Part shown: one piece after another, positions 8,583 to 16,804 of the stretch | Numbering within the stretch: position 1 is the first letter of the stretch | How the letters are laid out: every line of letters starts with the position of its first letter | Source of the DNA: Thiohalospira sp051746205 | GTDB taxonomy: Bacteria > Pseudomonadota > Gammaproteobacteria > Thiohalospirales > Thiohalospiraceae | Direction: 5' to 3' | Assembly (NCBI GenBank): GCA_051746205.1 | Contig: JBNJEU010000004.1 | Location: 11,366-75,365, forward strand | Length of the DNA: 64,000 nt | The notes under the pieces: generated by a model | Seen by the model: the letters and a program-made list of their open reading frames with translations, nothing else | Told to the model about the DNA's origin: nothing | Database searches by the model: none | Position numbers and translations under genes: made by a program

Positions 8583-9225
8583 TGCCTTCCGTTCCCCCGC
8601 TCTCGGCGGAATGACCGACAACGCGCATGTACGGGAGCATGCCCTGAACACTGGCCGAACTCGAGTATTCACTGTGATTGATCATGTAGCGCTCCAGCGC
8701 CGAGCCGCCCCCGCCGGTACCGGAGGACGCGCCCCGCGCGGCGGAGTTACCGCCGGAGGCCACACGGGAACTCCCGGCTTCCGGAGGGGCGGCGGCCAGT
8801 CGACTGCCTTCATCGCCGCCCGGGACGTCGCCCCGCTCGGCGGTCAGCGGTTCGCTCCCCGCCGGTCCGGGGCCGGCGCCATCGGGCTGCCACGCCACCG
8901 AGACCACGGCCACGGCCACCGTGGCGGCCACGGCAAACCCGGCCACCTGGCGGCCGACATGCGTACCCCAGCGACGCCAGAGGCGATGCCCCCGGTGCGG
9001 CGCCAGGACGGTCGGCTCGTTCTCCAGGGCCGTCCGGACCCGGCCCGCCAGGTCGATGTCCAGCCGCTCCGGCAGTTCGTTATGCAGCGCATCGCGAATG
9101 AGGTGATAGCGCTCCCAGCGGTCGGCATCCTCGCCGGCTCGCGCCATGGCGTCCAGCAGCACGTCGCGCTGCCGACCGTCGAGCTCGCCATCCATCAGTG
9201 CGGATATCTCTTCTTCACGCGTCAT
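8569..9225 (-). CDS. rseA: Anti-sigma-E factor RseA (MucA)
   Basis: Single-pass inner-membrane anti-sigma factor that holds sigma-E inactive. The N-terminal cytosolic domain begins MTREEEISALMDGELDGRQ, the typical RseA/MucA N-terminus, with DRWERYHLIRDALHNE following. A membrane helix spans about residues 91-112. The periplasmic part is rich in Gly, Ser and Ala, with a C-terminal RseB-binding-like segment. At 218 aa it matches family size. It lies 52 bases after rpoE and overlaps rseB. Regulated proteolysis by DegS/RseP homologues is expected, but those genes are not in this window. Confidence 0.93.
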   Translation of the reverse strand: MTREEEISALMDGELDGRQRDVLLDAMARAGEDADRWERYHLIRDALHNELPERLDIDLAGRVRTALENEPTVLAPHRGHRLWRRWGTHVGRQVAGFAVAATVAVAVVSVAWQPDGAGPGPAGSEPLTAERGDVPGGDEGSRLAAAPPEAGSSRVASGGNSAARGASSGTGGGGSALERYMINHSEYSSSASVQGMLPYMRVVGHSAESGGTEGNGRR

Positions 9226-9277
9226 CTGATCTCACCTTCGTTCCGGCCGGCACCGCCGACGACTTTTCCGGTCCTTG

Positions 9278-9856
9278 CTACTGGGACAACAACGGTTTCA
9301 AGCGGTTCTCGATGGCCTCGCGCGCCCGGAAGATCCGGGAACGCACCGTGCCGATGGGGCAGTCCATGGCTTCGGCGATCTCGTCGTAGCTCATCCCGTC
9401 CAGCTCACGCAGGGTGATCGCCGTGCGCAGATCATCGGGCAGTTCCTCGATGGTCTCGAACACCGTCGATTCGATCTCGTCACGCAGTGCCATACGCTCG
9501 GGGCTTCCGATGTCACTGAACAGGCCGTACCCCGCGATCTGTTCAGCCTCCTCGGCATCGATATCGCTTCCGGGCGGGCGCCGTCCCTGGGCCACCAGAT
9601 AATTCTTGGCGGTATTGATGGCGATGCGGTAAACCCAGGTATAGAACGCGCTGTCGCCCCGGAAACGCGGAAGCGCGCGATAGGCCTTGAGAAAGGCCTC
9701 CTGGGCCACGTCGAAGACCTCGCTCTGATCATGCACGTAGCGCCCCACCAGCTTCACGATCTTGTGCTGATACTTGCGCACCAGGGTATCGAAGGCCCCC
9801 TTGTCACCCGCCTGGGCGCGGCGAACCAGCTCACCGTCCGTGACCTCCTCAACCAT
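9278..9856 (-). CDS. rpoE: RNA polymerase sigma factor RpoE/AlgU (ECF, envelope stress)
   Basis: ECF sigma factor of the envelope-stress response. From the ATG at 9856, which has GGAG 5 bases upstream, the protein is 192 aa, as in E. coli RpoE and Pseudomonas AlgU. Region 2 reads DVAQEAFLKAYRALPRFRGDSAFYTWVYRIAINTAKN in overlapping segments. Region 4 has the helix-turn-helix MSYDEIAEAMDCPIGTVRSR. An upstream in-frame ATG at 9892 is rejected because it lacks a ribosome-binding site. It heads the run rseA-rseB-rseC-mucD and diverges from nadB, exactly the E. coli arrangement. Confidence 0.96.
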   Translation of the reverse strand: MVEEVTDGELVRRAQAGDKGAFDTLVRKYQHKIVKLVGRYVHDQSEVFDVAQEAFLKAYRALPRFRGDSAFYTWVYRIAINTAKNYLVAQGRRPPGSDIDAEEAEQIAGYGLFSDIGSPERMALRDEIESTVFETIEELPDDLRTAITLRELDGMSYDEIAEAMDCPIGTVRSRIFRAREAIENRLKPLLSQ

Positions 9857-10058
9857 GGCTCCACCCTTCACCTGAACACCATGGCCCGCCACCCATTCCG
9901 ACCGCGCGGGTTATCATTGGTTCGCCACCGCGCCATAATGGCCCGGCGGGATGCTCCCGGAAATCGCGGCGATCGGCTCGTATGGGGACGAAGGGCATCC
10001 AGGTTCCAGCGGGTCGGATCGGGTCGATGAGCGCGGCACGCGATACTCCATGCAGCCG

Positions 10059-10086
10059 CATGATTACTGGATGATAGCGCAGTTCC
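10059..10086 (-). promoter_or_regulatory. Candidate sigma-E-type promoter for rpoE
   Basis: Reading leftward, GGAACT (10086-10081) is followed 17 bases later by TCATG (10063-10059). The -35 half closely matches the sigma-E -35 element (GGAACTT), the spacing is right, and the -10 half (TCTGA/TCAAA in E. coli) matches only in its first two or three bases. rpoE promoters are typically autoregulated, which makes the position plausible. The implied leader to the rpoE ATG is about 200 bases. This is a by-eye match only. Confidence 0.35.
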
Positions 10087-10110
10087 ACCGGCACGGTCAC
10101 GAGAGGACGC

Positions 10111-11772
10111 ATGCAGACACCCGCCAGTTACGACGTCATCATCATCGGCAGCGGGGCCGCCGGCCTGACCGCCGCCCTGCGTCTGCCCCGCCATCTTCGT
10201 GTCGCGGTCTTGGCCAAGGCCAACCTCCGCGAGGGCAGCACCCTCTGGGCCCAGGGCGGGATTGCCGCCGTCATGGCCGGCGACGACACAGCCCGCAGCC
10301 ACGCCGGGGACACCCTCGATGCCGGCGCCGGTCTCTGCACCTCCGCGACCGTCGATTTCACCGTCGATCAGGGCCCCGACGCGGTGCGCTGGCTCATCGA
10401 TCAGGGGGTGCCCTTCACCGCCGACGACCACGGCAACTACCACCTGACCCGCGAAGGGGGCCACAGCCACCGTCGGATCCTCCACGCCACCGACGCCACC
10501 GGCCGCGCCATCGAGACCACGCTGGAGGAGCGGGTCCGGGCGGCGGACAACATCGAGGTACTGGAGTGGACCATGGCGGTGGACCTGATCACCAACCGCC
10601 ATCTTCGGGAGGCGGAGCCGGGGGTCCACGGCATCTATGCCCTGGAGCTGGAGAGCGGCGACGTGCATCCGCTGGGCGCGCGCGCCGTGATCCTCGGCAC
10701 CGGCGGGGCCAGCAAGGTCTATCTCTACACCACCAACCCCGATCTCAGTTCCGGCGACGGAATCGCCATGGCGTGGCGCGCCGGCTGCCGGGTGGCGAAC
10801 ATGGAGTTCAACCAGTTCCACCCCACCTGCCTCTACCACCCCGACGAGCGCAACTTCCTCATCTCCGAGGCGGTGCGCGGCGAAGGCGGTCGGCTGCTGC
10901 TCCCCGACGGGCAGCCCTTCATGCACCGATTCGACGAGCGCGAGGAACTCGCCCCGCGCGACATCGTCGCCCGCGCCATCGACCATGAGATGAAGCGCCT
11001 CGGCGTGGAACATGTGCTTCTGGACATCAGCCACAAGCCGGCGGACTTCATCGAGAATCATTTCCCCACCATTCACCGGCGCTGTCTCGAGCTCGGCTAC
11101 GACATGACCCGCGAGCCGCTGCCGGTGGTTCCGGCGGCCCACTACACCTGTGGCGGCATCATGACCGATCTGGCCGGTCGCACCGATCTGCCCGGCCTCT
11201 ATGCCGCCGGCGAGGTAACCTGCACCGGTCTCCACGGCGCCAACCGGATGGCCAGCAACTCGCTGCTGGAGTGCATCGTCTTCGGCCAGGCCGCCGCCGA
11301 CGACCTGACCGCGCGGATCGACCAATGGCCGGCGCGCGCCGAACTGCCGCCCTGGGATGAATCCCGGGTCACCGATTCCGACGAGGCCATCGTGGTCAGC
11401 CACAACTGGGACGAGCTGCGCCGCTTCATGTGGGACTACGTCGGCATCGTGCGCACCGACAAGCGGCTGGCGCGCGCCCGCCACCGCATCGACCTGCTGC
11501 TCGACGAAATCCGCGAGTACTACGGCCATTTCACCGTGACCGGCAATCTGCTGGAACTGCGCAACCTGGCCACGGTGGCCGACCTGATCATCGCCAGCGC
11601 CATGGCCCGTCGGGAGAGTCGCGGCCTGCACTACACCCGCGACCACCCACATCTGGACACCACCCGCACGGCCCACGACACGGTTCTCATCCCGACCAAC
11701 GCGCTGGCGCCGACGCACCGGGTCCAGCTCGGCCGCCGGCCCGATGGGGCCCCGAGCTCAGGGGAAACGTAA
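10111..11772 (+). CDS. nadB: L-aspartate oxidase
   Basis: FAD enzyme oxidising L-aspartate to iminoaspartate, the first step of de novo NAD synthesis. The 553-residue protein has the dinucleotide fold GSGAAGL near residue 12, the family segment LWAQGGIAAVM, the substrate-side HPTCLYH and the C-terminal box GLHGANRMASNSLLE. It has the fumarate reductase/succinate dehydrogenase flavoprotein architecture, but not the covalent-FAD histidine context of SdhA (compare 13126-14898). The start has GAGAGGA just upstream. It diverges from rpoE and converges on ygfX, overlapping the latter's 3' end by 15 bases. Confidence 0.96.
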   Translation: MQTPASYDVIIIGSGAAGLTAALRLPRHLRVAVLAKANLREGSTLWAQGGIAAVMAGDDTARSHAGDTLDAGAGLCTSATVDFTVDQGPDAVRWLIDQGVPFTADDHGNYHLTREGGHSHRRILHATDATGRAIETTLEERVRAADNIEVLEWTMAVDLITNRHLREAEPGVHGIYALELESGDVHPLGARAVILGTGGASKVYLYTTNPDLSSGDGIAMAWRAGCRVANMEFNQFHPTCLYHPDERNFLISEAVRGEGGRLLLPDGQPFMHRFDEREELAPRDIVARAIDHEMKRLGVEHVLLDISHKPADFIENHFPTIHRRCLELGYDMTREPLPVVPAAHYTCGGIMTDLAGRTDLPGLYAAGEVTCTGLHGANRMASNSLLECIVFGQAAADDLTARIDQWPARAELPPWDESRVTDSDEAIVVSHNWDELRRFMWDYVGIVRTDKRLARARHRIDLLLDEIREYYGHFTVTGNLLELRNLATVADLIIASAMARRESRGLHYTRDHPHLDTTRTAHDTVLIPTNALAPTHRVQLGRRPDGAPSSGET

Positions 11773-12189
11773 TCGCGCCCGGAGGCGCCGGAAGGCATCC
11801 GGCCTGGTGTTGTCAGGCAGGGCCAGCACGGCGAACCGACGCCGATCGAGTCGGAAGGGCAGCACCACCAGCCAGGACCAGACCACGCCGCCGTCGAGCC
11901 GCCGGACGGCGATGGATTCCCCACCGGCCAGGCGCAGACGATGGACCCCATCGGCCGTCCAGACCAGGCTCACAACGGCGCGGGGATGGTCCAGGAAGGC
12001 ATAAAGGCGCAGGTTGCGATGGAAGGCCAGCAGGATGGCGCCCCCACCGGCGGCACTGATCAGCCAGGGGATGGCGGCCAGGGTCACCGCCACCAGGGCA
12101 GCCCCGTGCAGCAGGCAGAGTGCGACCACCAGGCGCCGACTGGGGCGCAGTTCAAGATGGATCGGTGGCCCGGATCCGCTGGACGACAT
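11758..12189 (-). CDS. ygfX: YgfX-like membrane protein
   Basis: A 143-residue protein with two adjacent hydrophobic helices (about residues 18-58, split near IPWLISAAGG), then LVWTADGVHRLRLAGGESIAV and SWLVVLPFRLDRRRFAVL. This is the YgfX/CptA pattern: small inner-membrane proteins encoded with sdhE in many proteobacteria. In E. coli it has been described as a toxin-like inhibitor of cytoskeletal proteins paired with SdhE/CptB; that role is debated. It overlaps sdhE by 38 bases and its 3' end overlaps convergent nadB by 15 bases. Confidence 0.75.
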   Translation of the reverse strand: MSSSGSGPPIHLELRPSRRLVVALCLLHGAALVAVTLAAIPWLISAAGGGAILLAFHRNLRLYAFLDHPRAVVSLVWTADGVHRLRLAGGESIAVRRLDGGVVWSWLVVLPFRLDRRRFAVLALPDNTRPDAFRRLRARLRFP

Positions 12190-12421
12190 CCCGGATCTCC
12201 CCGTCCGTGGGTCGGTCGTTCCCGAACAGCCAGCCCTGCAGGGTCTGATCGGGCTCCTTCAACAGGCGCAGAAGCGCCGCATACTCGGTCACGTCCAGTT
12301 CGTCGGCATGGCGCTCGACGAACGTCCGCAGCAGCAGGTCGAGTTCCAGCATACCGCGCCGGCACTGCCAGAAGAGGCGATTTCGATCCGCCCCGGCCTG
12401 CCCGCTCGTCTCCTCCGCCAC
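12152..12421 (-). CDS. sdhE: FAD assembly factor SdhE
   Basis: Small cytosolic factor that promotes covalent flavinylation of SdhA. The 89-residue product contains the diagnostic RGMxE motif (Arg22-Gly23-Met24-Leu25-Glu26 in CRRGMLELD), which contacts the flavoprotein. The helical-bundle sequence LDLLLRTFVERHADEL and the segment LLKEPDQTLQGWLFG are also typical. It lies 12 bases downstream of sdhB, so factor and substrate are co-expressed. The alternative reading as the CptB antitoxin concerns the same protein family. Confidence 0.93.
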   Translation of the reverse strand: MAEETSGQAGADRNRLFWQCRRGMLELDLLLRTFVERHADELDVTEYAALLRLLKEPDQTLQGWLFGNDRPTDGEIRDVVQRIRATDPS

Positions 12422-12433
12422 GGACCGACTCCG

Positions 12434-13126
12434 CTAGAAACCGCGCCGGGTCATCGCCTGGCGGATGTGGCCGATGGCCCGGGTCGGGTTAAGGCCCTTG
12501 GGGCAGACATCGACGCAATTCATGATGGAGTGGCAGCGAAACAGTCGATAGGGGCCATCCAGGGCATCCAGTCGCGCCTCGGAGGCCTGGTCCCGGCTGT
12601 CGGCGATGAAACGCCACGCCTGCAGCAGCGCTGCCGGTCCGCGGAAGCGCTCCGGGTTCCACCAGAACGAGGGGCAGGCGGTGGAGCAGCAGCCACAGAG
12701 GATGCACTCATAGAGGCCGTCGAGTTCGGCGCGCTCTTCCGGACTCTGGCGATGCTCGACATCCGGCACCGGGTCGTGGGCCACCAGCCACGGCTCCACC
12801 GCCCGATACTGGTCGTAGAAGGGCTCCATGTCCACGACCAGATCGCGGACCACCGGCATCCCCGGCAACGGCCGGATCGTGATCGGTTCCTTCAGTTCCT
12901 CCACCGGGGTCACACAGGCCAGACCATTGCGGCCGTTGATGTTCACCCCGTCGGAGCCGCAGACCCCCTCGCCGCAGGAGTGGCGGAAGGAAAAACCGGG
13001 TTCGCGCGCCTTGTAGGCCAGCAGCGCGTCGCGCAGCATCATCCCCGGCGTCGTCTCCAGTTCCACCCGGTCCAGCCAGGGCGTATCGTCGCGCTCGGGA
13101 TCATAGCGATAGATGGCAAAGCGCAT
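12434..13126 (-). CDS. sdhB: Succinate dehydrogenase iron-sulfur subunit
   Basis: Electron-transfer subunit of complex II, passing electrons from FAD to quinone. The 230-residue protein has the plant-type ferredoxin site SCGEGVCGSDGVNINGRNGLAC (2Fe-2S; the C-x4-C-x2-[ND]/C spacing is intact around residues 50-70). Bacterial ferredoxin-type clusters follow at ECILCGCCSTACPS and RCHSIMNCVDVCPKGLNP. Its ATG overlaps the sdhA stop by one base (TGATG), which implies translational coupling. Confidence 0.97.
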   Translation of the reverse strand: MRFAIYRYDPERDDTPWLDRVELETTPGMMLRDALLAYKAREPGFSFRHSCGEGVCGSDGVNINGRNGLACVTPVEELKEPITIRPLPGMPVVRDLVVDMEPFYDQYRAVEPWLVAHDPVPDVEHRQSPEERAELDGLYECILCGCCSTACPSFWWNPERFRGPAALLQAWRFIADSRDQASEARLDALDGPYRLFRCHSIMNCVDVCPKGLNPTRAIGHIRQAMTRRGF

Positions 13127-14898
13127 CAGTAGACCCTCTCCTTCGGCGGGAAGCTCTCGACGGTCAGCGGTTTCGTGCGCACCGGCTTGTAGTCCATGCG
13201 CCGGTCTTCCAGAAAAAAGAGGCTGTGCTTGAGCCAGTGGGCATCGTCCCGTTCCGGGAAGTCCATGCGGCTGTGAGCGCCACGGCTCTCCTCGCGATGC
13301 AGTGCCGAGGTCACCGTCGCCAGGGCGACATCCATCAGGTTCTCCAGCTCCAGGGCCTCGATCCGGGCGGTATTGAAGATCCGGCTGGTATCACCAAGGA
13401 CGGCATTCTCCAGACGCCCCCGCAGGGCCCGCACAGCCTCCACCCCCTCGTCGAGGACCTCGCGGTTGCGGAAGACACCGCAGTAGTACTCCATGGTGCG
13501 CTGCAGCTCTTCGCGCAGGGCCGGGATGCTTTCATCCCCCTCTTCGCGCTCCCAGCGCGTCAGGCGTTCCAGGGCCGCCTCGACGCTGGCCTCGTTCATC
13601 GGGCGGTGGTAGCGGTTTTCCGCCAGGTAGCCGACGATGTCGTTGGCCGCCGCGCGTCCGAAAACGATGATGTCCAGCAGGGAATTACCACCCAGCCGGT
13701 TGCCACCATGCACGGAGACGCACGCGCACTCGCCGACGGCGTAGAGACCCGGAATGGCCTCTTCGCCACCGTGCTCCACCGGGACCACCACCTGCCCCCG
13801 GCGGTTGGTCGGGATCCCCCCCATGGTGTAGTGTGCGGTGGGGAAAATGGGGATCGGATCGAAAGCCGGGTCGATGCCGAGGAAGGTACGACAGGTATCC
13901 CGGATCCCCGGCAGCCGACTGGCGACGACCTCCTCGCCGAGGTGGTTCACATGGAGGTGGATGTACTCCCCCTTCGGGCCGCAACCCCGCCCCTCGCGCA
14001 CCTCGGTGGCCACGGCTCGGGAGACCACGTCGCGACTGGCCAGATCCTTCACCTTCGGCGCGTAGCGCTCCATGAAACGCTCGCCCTCGCTGTTCACCAG
14101 ATAGCCGCCCTCACCGCGCGCGCCCTCGGTAATCAGCATCCCGCGCCCGGCGATGCCGGTGGGATGGAACTGGAAGAACTCCATGTCCTCCAGCGGGATC
14201 CCGGCGCGCAGGGCCATGCCCATGCCGTCGCCGGTGTTGATGTGCGCGTTGGTGTTGGTGCGGAAGATCTGCCCCGCGCCGCCGGTGGCGATCAGGGTCG
14301 TCTTCGCCTCGATGAGCAGGGGGTCGCCACTCTCGATGTCGAGCACCAGCGCCCCGAGGATCACCCCCTCCTCGTCGCGGATCAGGTCGACGGCAAAGTA
14401 TTCATCGAAGAAATGGGTGCGCGCCTTGAGATTCTGCTGGTAGAGGGTATGCAGGATGGCGTGGCCGGTCCGGTCGGCGGCGGCGCAGGTGCGCGCCGCC
14501 TGTTCGCCACCGAAGTTCTGGCTCTGACCACCGAAGGGGCGTTGGTAGATGCGGCCGTCTTCCTGACGGGAGAACGGCACGCCGGCATGTTCCAGCTCCA
14601 CCACGAGGTTGGCCGCTGCCCGGCACATGTACTCGATGGCGTCCTGATCGCCCAGGTAGTCGCTGCCCTTCACCGTGTCGTACATGTGCCAGTGCCAGTT
14701 GTCCGGCAGGCCGTTGGCCAGGGCGGCGTTGACCCCGCCCTGGGCCGCCACGGTATGGGACCGCGTCGGGAAGACCTTGGAGACCACCGCCACCTTGGCG
14801 TCGGCCGCGGCCAGCTGCATGGCCCCGCGCAGGCCTCCCCCCCCGGCGCCGATGACCAGACTGTCGAACCGGCGGCGCGGGATCTCCGAAGCCTTCAA
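13126..14898 (-). CDS. sdhA: Succinate dehydrogenase flavoprotein subunit
   Basis: Catalytic subunit of complex II, oxidising succinate to fumarate. The FAD fold starts at GAGGGGLRG (residues 17-25), the covalent-FAD histidine is His48 in PTRSHTVAAQGG, and substrate-site segments FHPTGI and HYTMGGIPTN are present. The start is taken as TTG at 14898: it overlaps the sdhD stop (sequence acTTGA), has GGAGGT immediately upstream, and yields 590 aa, the family length. The open frame continues far upstream only as a shadow of sdhD. Confidence 0.96.
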   Translation of the reverse strand: MKASEIPRRRFDSLVIGAGGGGLRGAMQLAAADAKVAVVSKVFPTRSHTVAAQGGVNAALANGLPDNWHWHMYDTVKGSDYLGDQDAIEYMCRAAANLVVELEHAGVPFSRQEDGRIYQRPFGGQSQNFGGEQAARTCAAADRTGHAILHTLYQQNLKARTHFFDEYFAVDLIRDEEGVILGALVLDIESGDPLLIEAKTTLIATGGAGQIFRTNTNAHINTGDGMGMALRAGIPLEDMEFFQFHPTGIAGRGMLITEGARGEGGYLVNSEGERFMERYAPKVKDLASRDVVSRAVATEVREGRGCGPKGEYIHLHVNHLGEEVVASRLPGIRDTCRTFLGIDPAFDPIPIFPTAHYTMGGIPTNRRGQVVVPVEHGGEEAIPGLYAVGECACVSVHGGNRLGGNSLLDIIVFGRAAANDIVGYLAENRYHRPMNEASVEAALERLTRWEREEGDESIPALREELQRTMEYYCGVFRNREVLDEGVEAVRALRGRLENAVLGDTSRIFNTARIEALELENLMDVALATVTSALHREESRGAHSRMDFPERDDAHWLKHSLFFLEDRRMDYKPVRTKPLTVESFPPKERVY

Positions 14899-15233
14899 GT
14901 ACCACCTCCATACAGGATGTCCATGAGCCGGACCAGCTGCCAGGCGATGGTGAACGCCACCGCCACCAGCAGGGCGAAACGCAGCCCGACCGGTTTCACG
15001 TAGTCGATGAGGATGTCCCGCACCCCGACCCAGGCATGGGCCATCAGGGCCAGAAAGAACAGGGTCACCATGGTCTTCGTGGTCGGCTCGGCCAGCCACG
15101 CGCTCCAGGCGGCATGATCGCTCGGTGGCGCGAACACCATGCGGCCCCCGAACCAGAAGGTGAAGACCGCCAGATAGAGGGCCGTGAGCCGCTGCATCAT
15201 CCAGGCGCGCAGGCCGGAGAGGTCGGTCTTCAT
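14895..15233 (-). CDS. sdhD: Succinate dehydrogenase membrane anchor subunit
   Basis: Small anchor subunit (112 aa) that with SdhC binds haem b and ubiquinone. It begins MKTDLSGLRAWMMQRLTALYL. Three hydrophobic helices follow at roughly 20-38, 55-75 and 85-105, with HAWVGVRDILIDYVKP carrying the conserved haem-ligand-type histidine and the Asp-Tyr of the quinone site. The ATG overlaps the sdhC stop as ATGA, and the gene ends on the TGA overlapping the sdhA TTG start. Divergent families make the C/D subunits hard to tell apart; position supports D. Confidence 0.92.
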   Translation of the reverse strand: MKTDLSGLRAWMMQRLTALYLAVFTFWFGGRMVFAPPSDHAAWSAWLAEPTTKTMVTLFFLALMAHAWVGVRDILIDYVKPVGLRFALLVAVAFTIAWQLVRLMDILYGGGT

Positions 15234-15610
15234 GCCAGCACCCCCCAGAGGGCCAGCAGGGCCACGACCACTCCGCCGCCGTTCACCAGCCAGGCCCCCG
15301 CCCGCGCCGCCGGGCGCTCGATACCGATGTCGAGGTCCAGCAGCAGGTAGCGGATCCCGGCGAAGAGGTGGTGGCCCAGCGCCCACGCCAGCAGGACCAG
15401 CGCTGCTCGAGCCGGTGCGCTGGTCAGCAGTTCCCGGGTCGCCTCGAAACCTGCGGGGTCCTCCAGTGAACGGGCCAGCAGCGCGATCAGGACGGGCGTG
15501 ACCAGTACCAGCAGAAGACCGGACAGACGGTGGAGAATGGAGGCCACCCCCGTTACCGGGAGGCGGATGACGCGAAGGTCGAGATGCTTGGGACGCTGCG
15601 TTCCTGTCAT
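15230..15610 (-). CDS. sdhC: Succinate dehydrogenase cytochrome b556 subunit
   Basis: Cytochrome b subunit of complex II (126 aa). The N-terminal RPKHLDLRVIRLPVTGVASILHR contains the SdhC-type SILHR segment, whose Ser and Arg line the quinone pocket. Three membrane helices follow, and the haem-ligand histidine lies in ALGHHLFAGIRYLLLD. The start at 15610 sits at the expected distance before the SILHR motif; the longer open frame upstream covers the promoter and is ignored. It is the first gene of sdhC-D-A-B-E-ygfX. Confidence 0.93.
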   Translation of the reverse strand: MTGTQRPKHLDLRVIRLPVTGVASILHRLSGLLLVLVTPVLIALLARSLEDPAGFEATRELLTSAPARAALVLLAWALGHHLFAGIRYLLLDLDIGIERPAARAGAWLVNGGGVVVALLALWGVLA

Positions 15611-15666
15611 TCCTGACTCGTGTGGTCGAGAAAAGGGGCCCCTGCGTGCTACAGTAGGGAACCCGG

Positions 15667-15693
15667 ATAATACCATTTTATTCGCCGTCACAA
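15667..15693 (-). promoter_or_regulatory. Candidate sigma-70 promoter for the sdh operon
   Basis: Leftward elements TTGTGA (15693-15688) and TATTAT (15672-15667) are separated by 15 bases, about 60 bases upstream of the sdhC ATG, in the only AT-rich patch between sdhC and ygfZ. The -10 matches consensus at five of six positions. The spacing is shorter than the ideal 17, which would suit an activated promoter. By-eye match. Confidence 0.4.
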
Positions 15694-15729
15694 CCAGATG
15701 CCGATTCCACCGACGGAGGTGCCGACCCC

Positions 15730-16791
15730 ATGAGCGACGAGCGCACGATCCCCTGGCAGAGCCTTCTTGCACCCCTCGAGATCGAGGTCACCGATGGCCG
15801 CATCCGGGCTCCCGAGGATGCCGACTGGCCACGGAACGCCATGCGCGCCGCGGATGAAGGCGACGATCGAACCGCGCCTCTGGACGGCTTCGGGATCATC
15901 CAGGTCGAGGGCGACGATGCCACGGATTTCCTGCAGAACCAGCTCACCAACGATGTCCGTGCCGTGGGCCCCGAACAGGCCCAGCTCCAGGCCTGGCTGA
16001 GCCCCAAGGGCCGCGCCCTGACCACCTTCTGGTTGCTGGCCCACGGCGACGGCTACTGGCTGGTCATGCCGCGCGAGCGCATCCCGGCCACTCTGAAGCG
16101 ACTGACCATGTTCGTGCTGCGTTCCCGGGTTACCCTCACCGACCGCAGCGAGGAACTCGCGATCCTGGCCACCGCCGGCCCCGGTGCCGCCGGCCGGATC
16201 ACCGACTGGCTGGGGCACGCCCCCCGGACCCCCTGGGCCAGCGTCGGGGAGGACGAGCGCGCCGCCCTCGCTCTCCCCGACCCCGCCGGCTTCGTCGCCA
16301 TCGCCCCGGTGGCCGAGGCGGCCGCCGCCTGGAGCGCCCTGAGCGCGGAGGCCGCCCCCGTTCTGGAACACCACTGGTACCTCGGCCCCGTACGCGCCGG
16401 TCTGCCCATCGTTACCGAGGCGACCAGCGAGGCCTTCGTGCCGCAGATGCTCAACTGGGAGCGCATCGGCGGAGTCAGTTTCAAGAAGGGCTGCTATCCG
16501 GGTCAGGAGGTGGTCGCCCGCATGCACTACCTGGGCAAGCCGAAGCGGCGCACCGGCCATTACCGGGTTGAAGGCGCCTGTCCGGCCCCCGGCACCGATC
16601 TGCGCCGCAACGACAAGGAGGCCTCCGCCGGCCAGGTGGTCAACAGCGCCCCCCTTCCGGACGGCGGAAGCGAGGTACTGGCCGTGGTCATGACCGACAT
16701 CCTGGAGGGCGTTGCCAGCGTGACCACACCGGAAGGCCACGCCCTGATCCCGCTGGAACTCCCCTATACCCTCGACGACGCCGAGGACTGA
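15730..16791 (+). CDS. ygfZ: YgfZ/GcvT-like folate-binding Fe-S cluster repair protein
   Basis: Folate-dependent protein of the GcvT fold that supports synthesis and repair of certain Fe-S enzymes (for example MiaB in E. coli). The 353-residue product has the family-defining KGCYPGQE box at residues 253-260, with the essential cysteine at 255. It also has FLQNQLTNDV and QAWLSPKGRAL in the N-terminal half, as in YgfZ and GcvT. GGAGGTGCC precedes the ATG. It diverges from sdhC, so an Fe-S maintenance factor sits beside an Fe-S enzyme operon. The linkage is suggestive only. Confidence 0.93.
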   Translation: MSDERTIPWQSLLAPLEIEVTDGRIRAPEDADWPRNAMRAADEGDDRTAPLDGFGIIQVEGDDATDFLQNQLTNDVRAVGPEQAQLQAWLSPKGRALTTFWLLAHGDGYWLVMPRERIPATLKRLTMFVLRSRVTLTDRSEELAILATAGPGAAGRITDWLGHAPRTPWASVGEDERAALALPDPAGFVAIAPVAEAAAAWSALSAEAAPVLEHHWYLGPVRAGLPIVTEATSEAFVPQMLNWERIGGVSFKKGCYPGQEVVARMHYLGKPKRRTGHYRVEGACPAPGTDLRRNDKEASAGQVVNSAPLPDGGSEVLAVVMTDILEGVASVTTPEGHALIPLELPYTLDDAED

Positions 16792-16804
16792 CCGAGCCCG
16801 GACT

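Noticed and set aside
9857..10110. A small gene in the rpoE-nadB intergenic region
   Set aside because: Open frames here extend only as upstream parts of nadB or rpoE in other frames, without ribosome-binding sites of their own.
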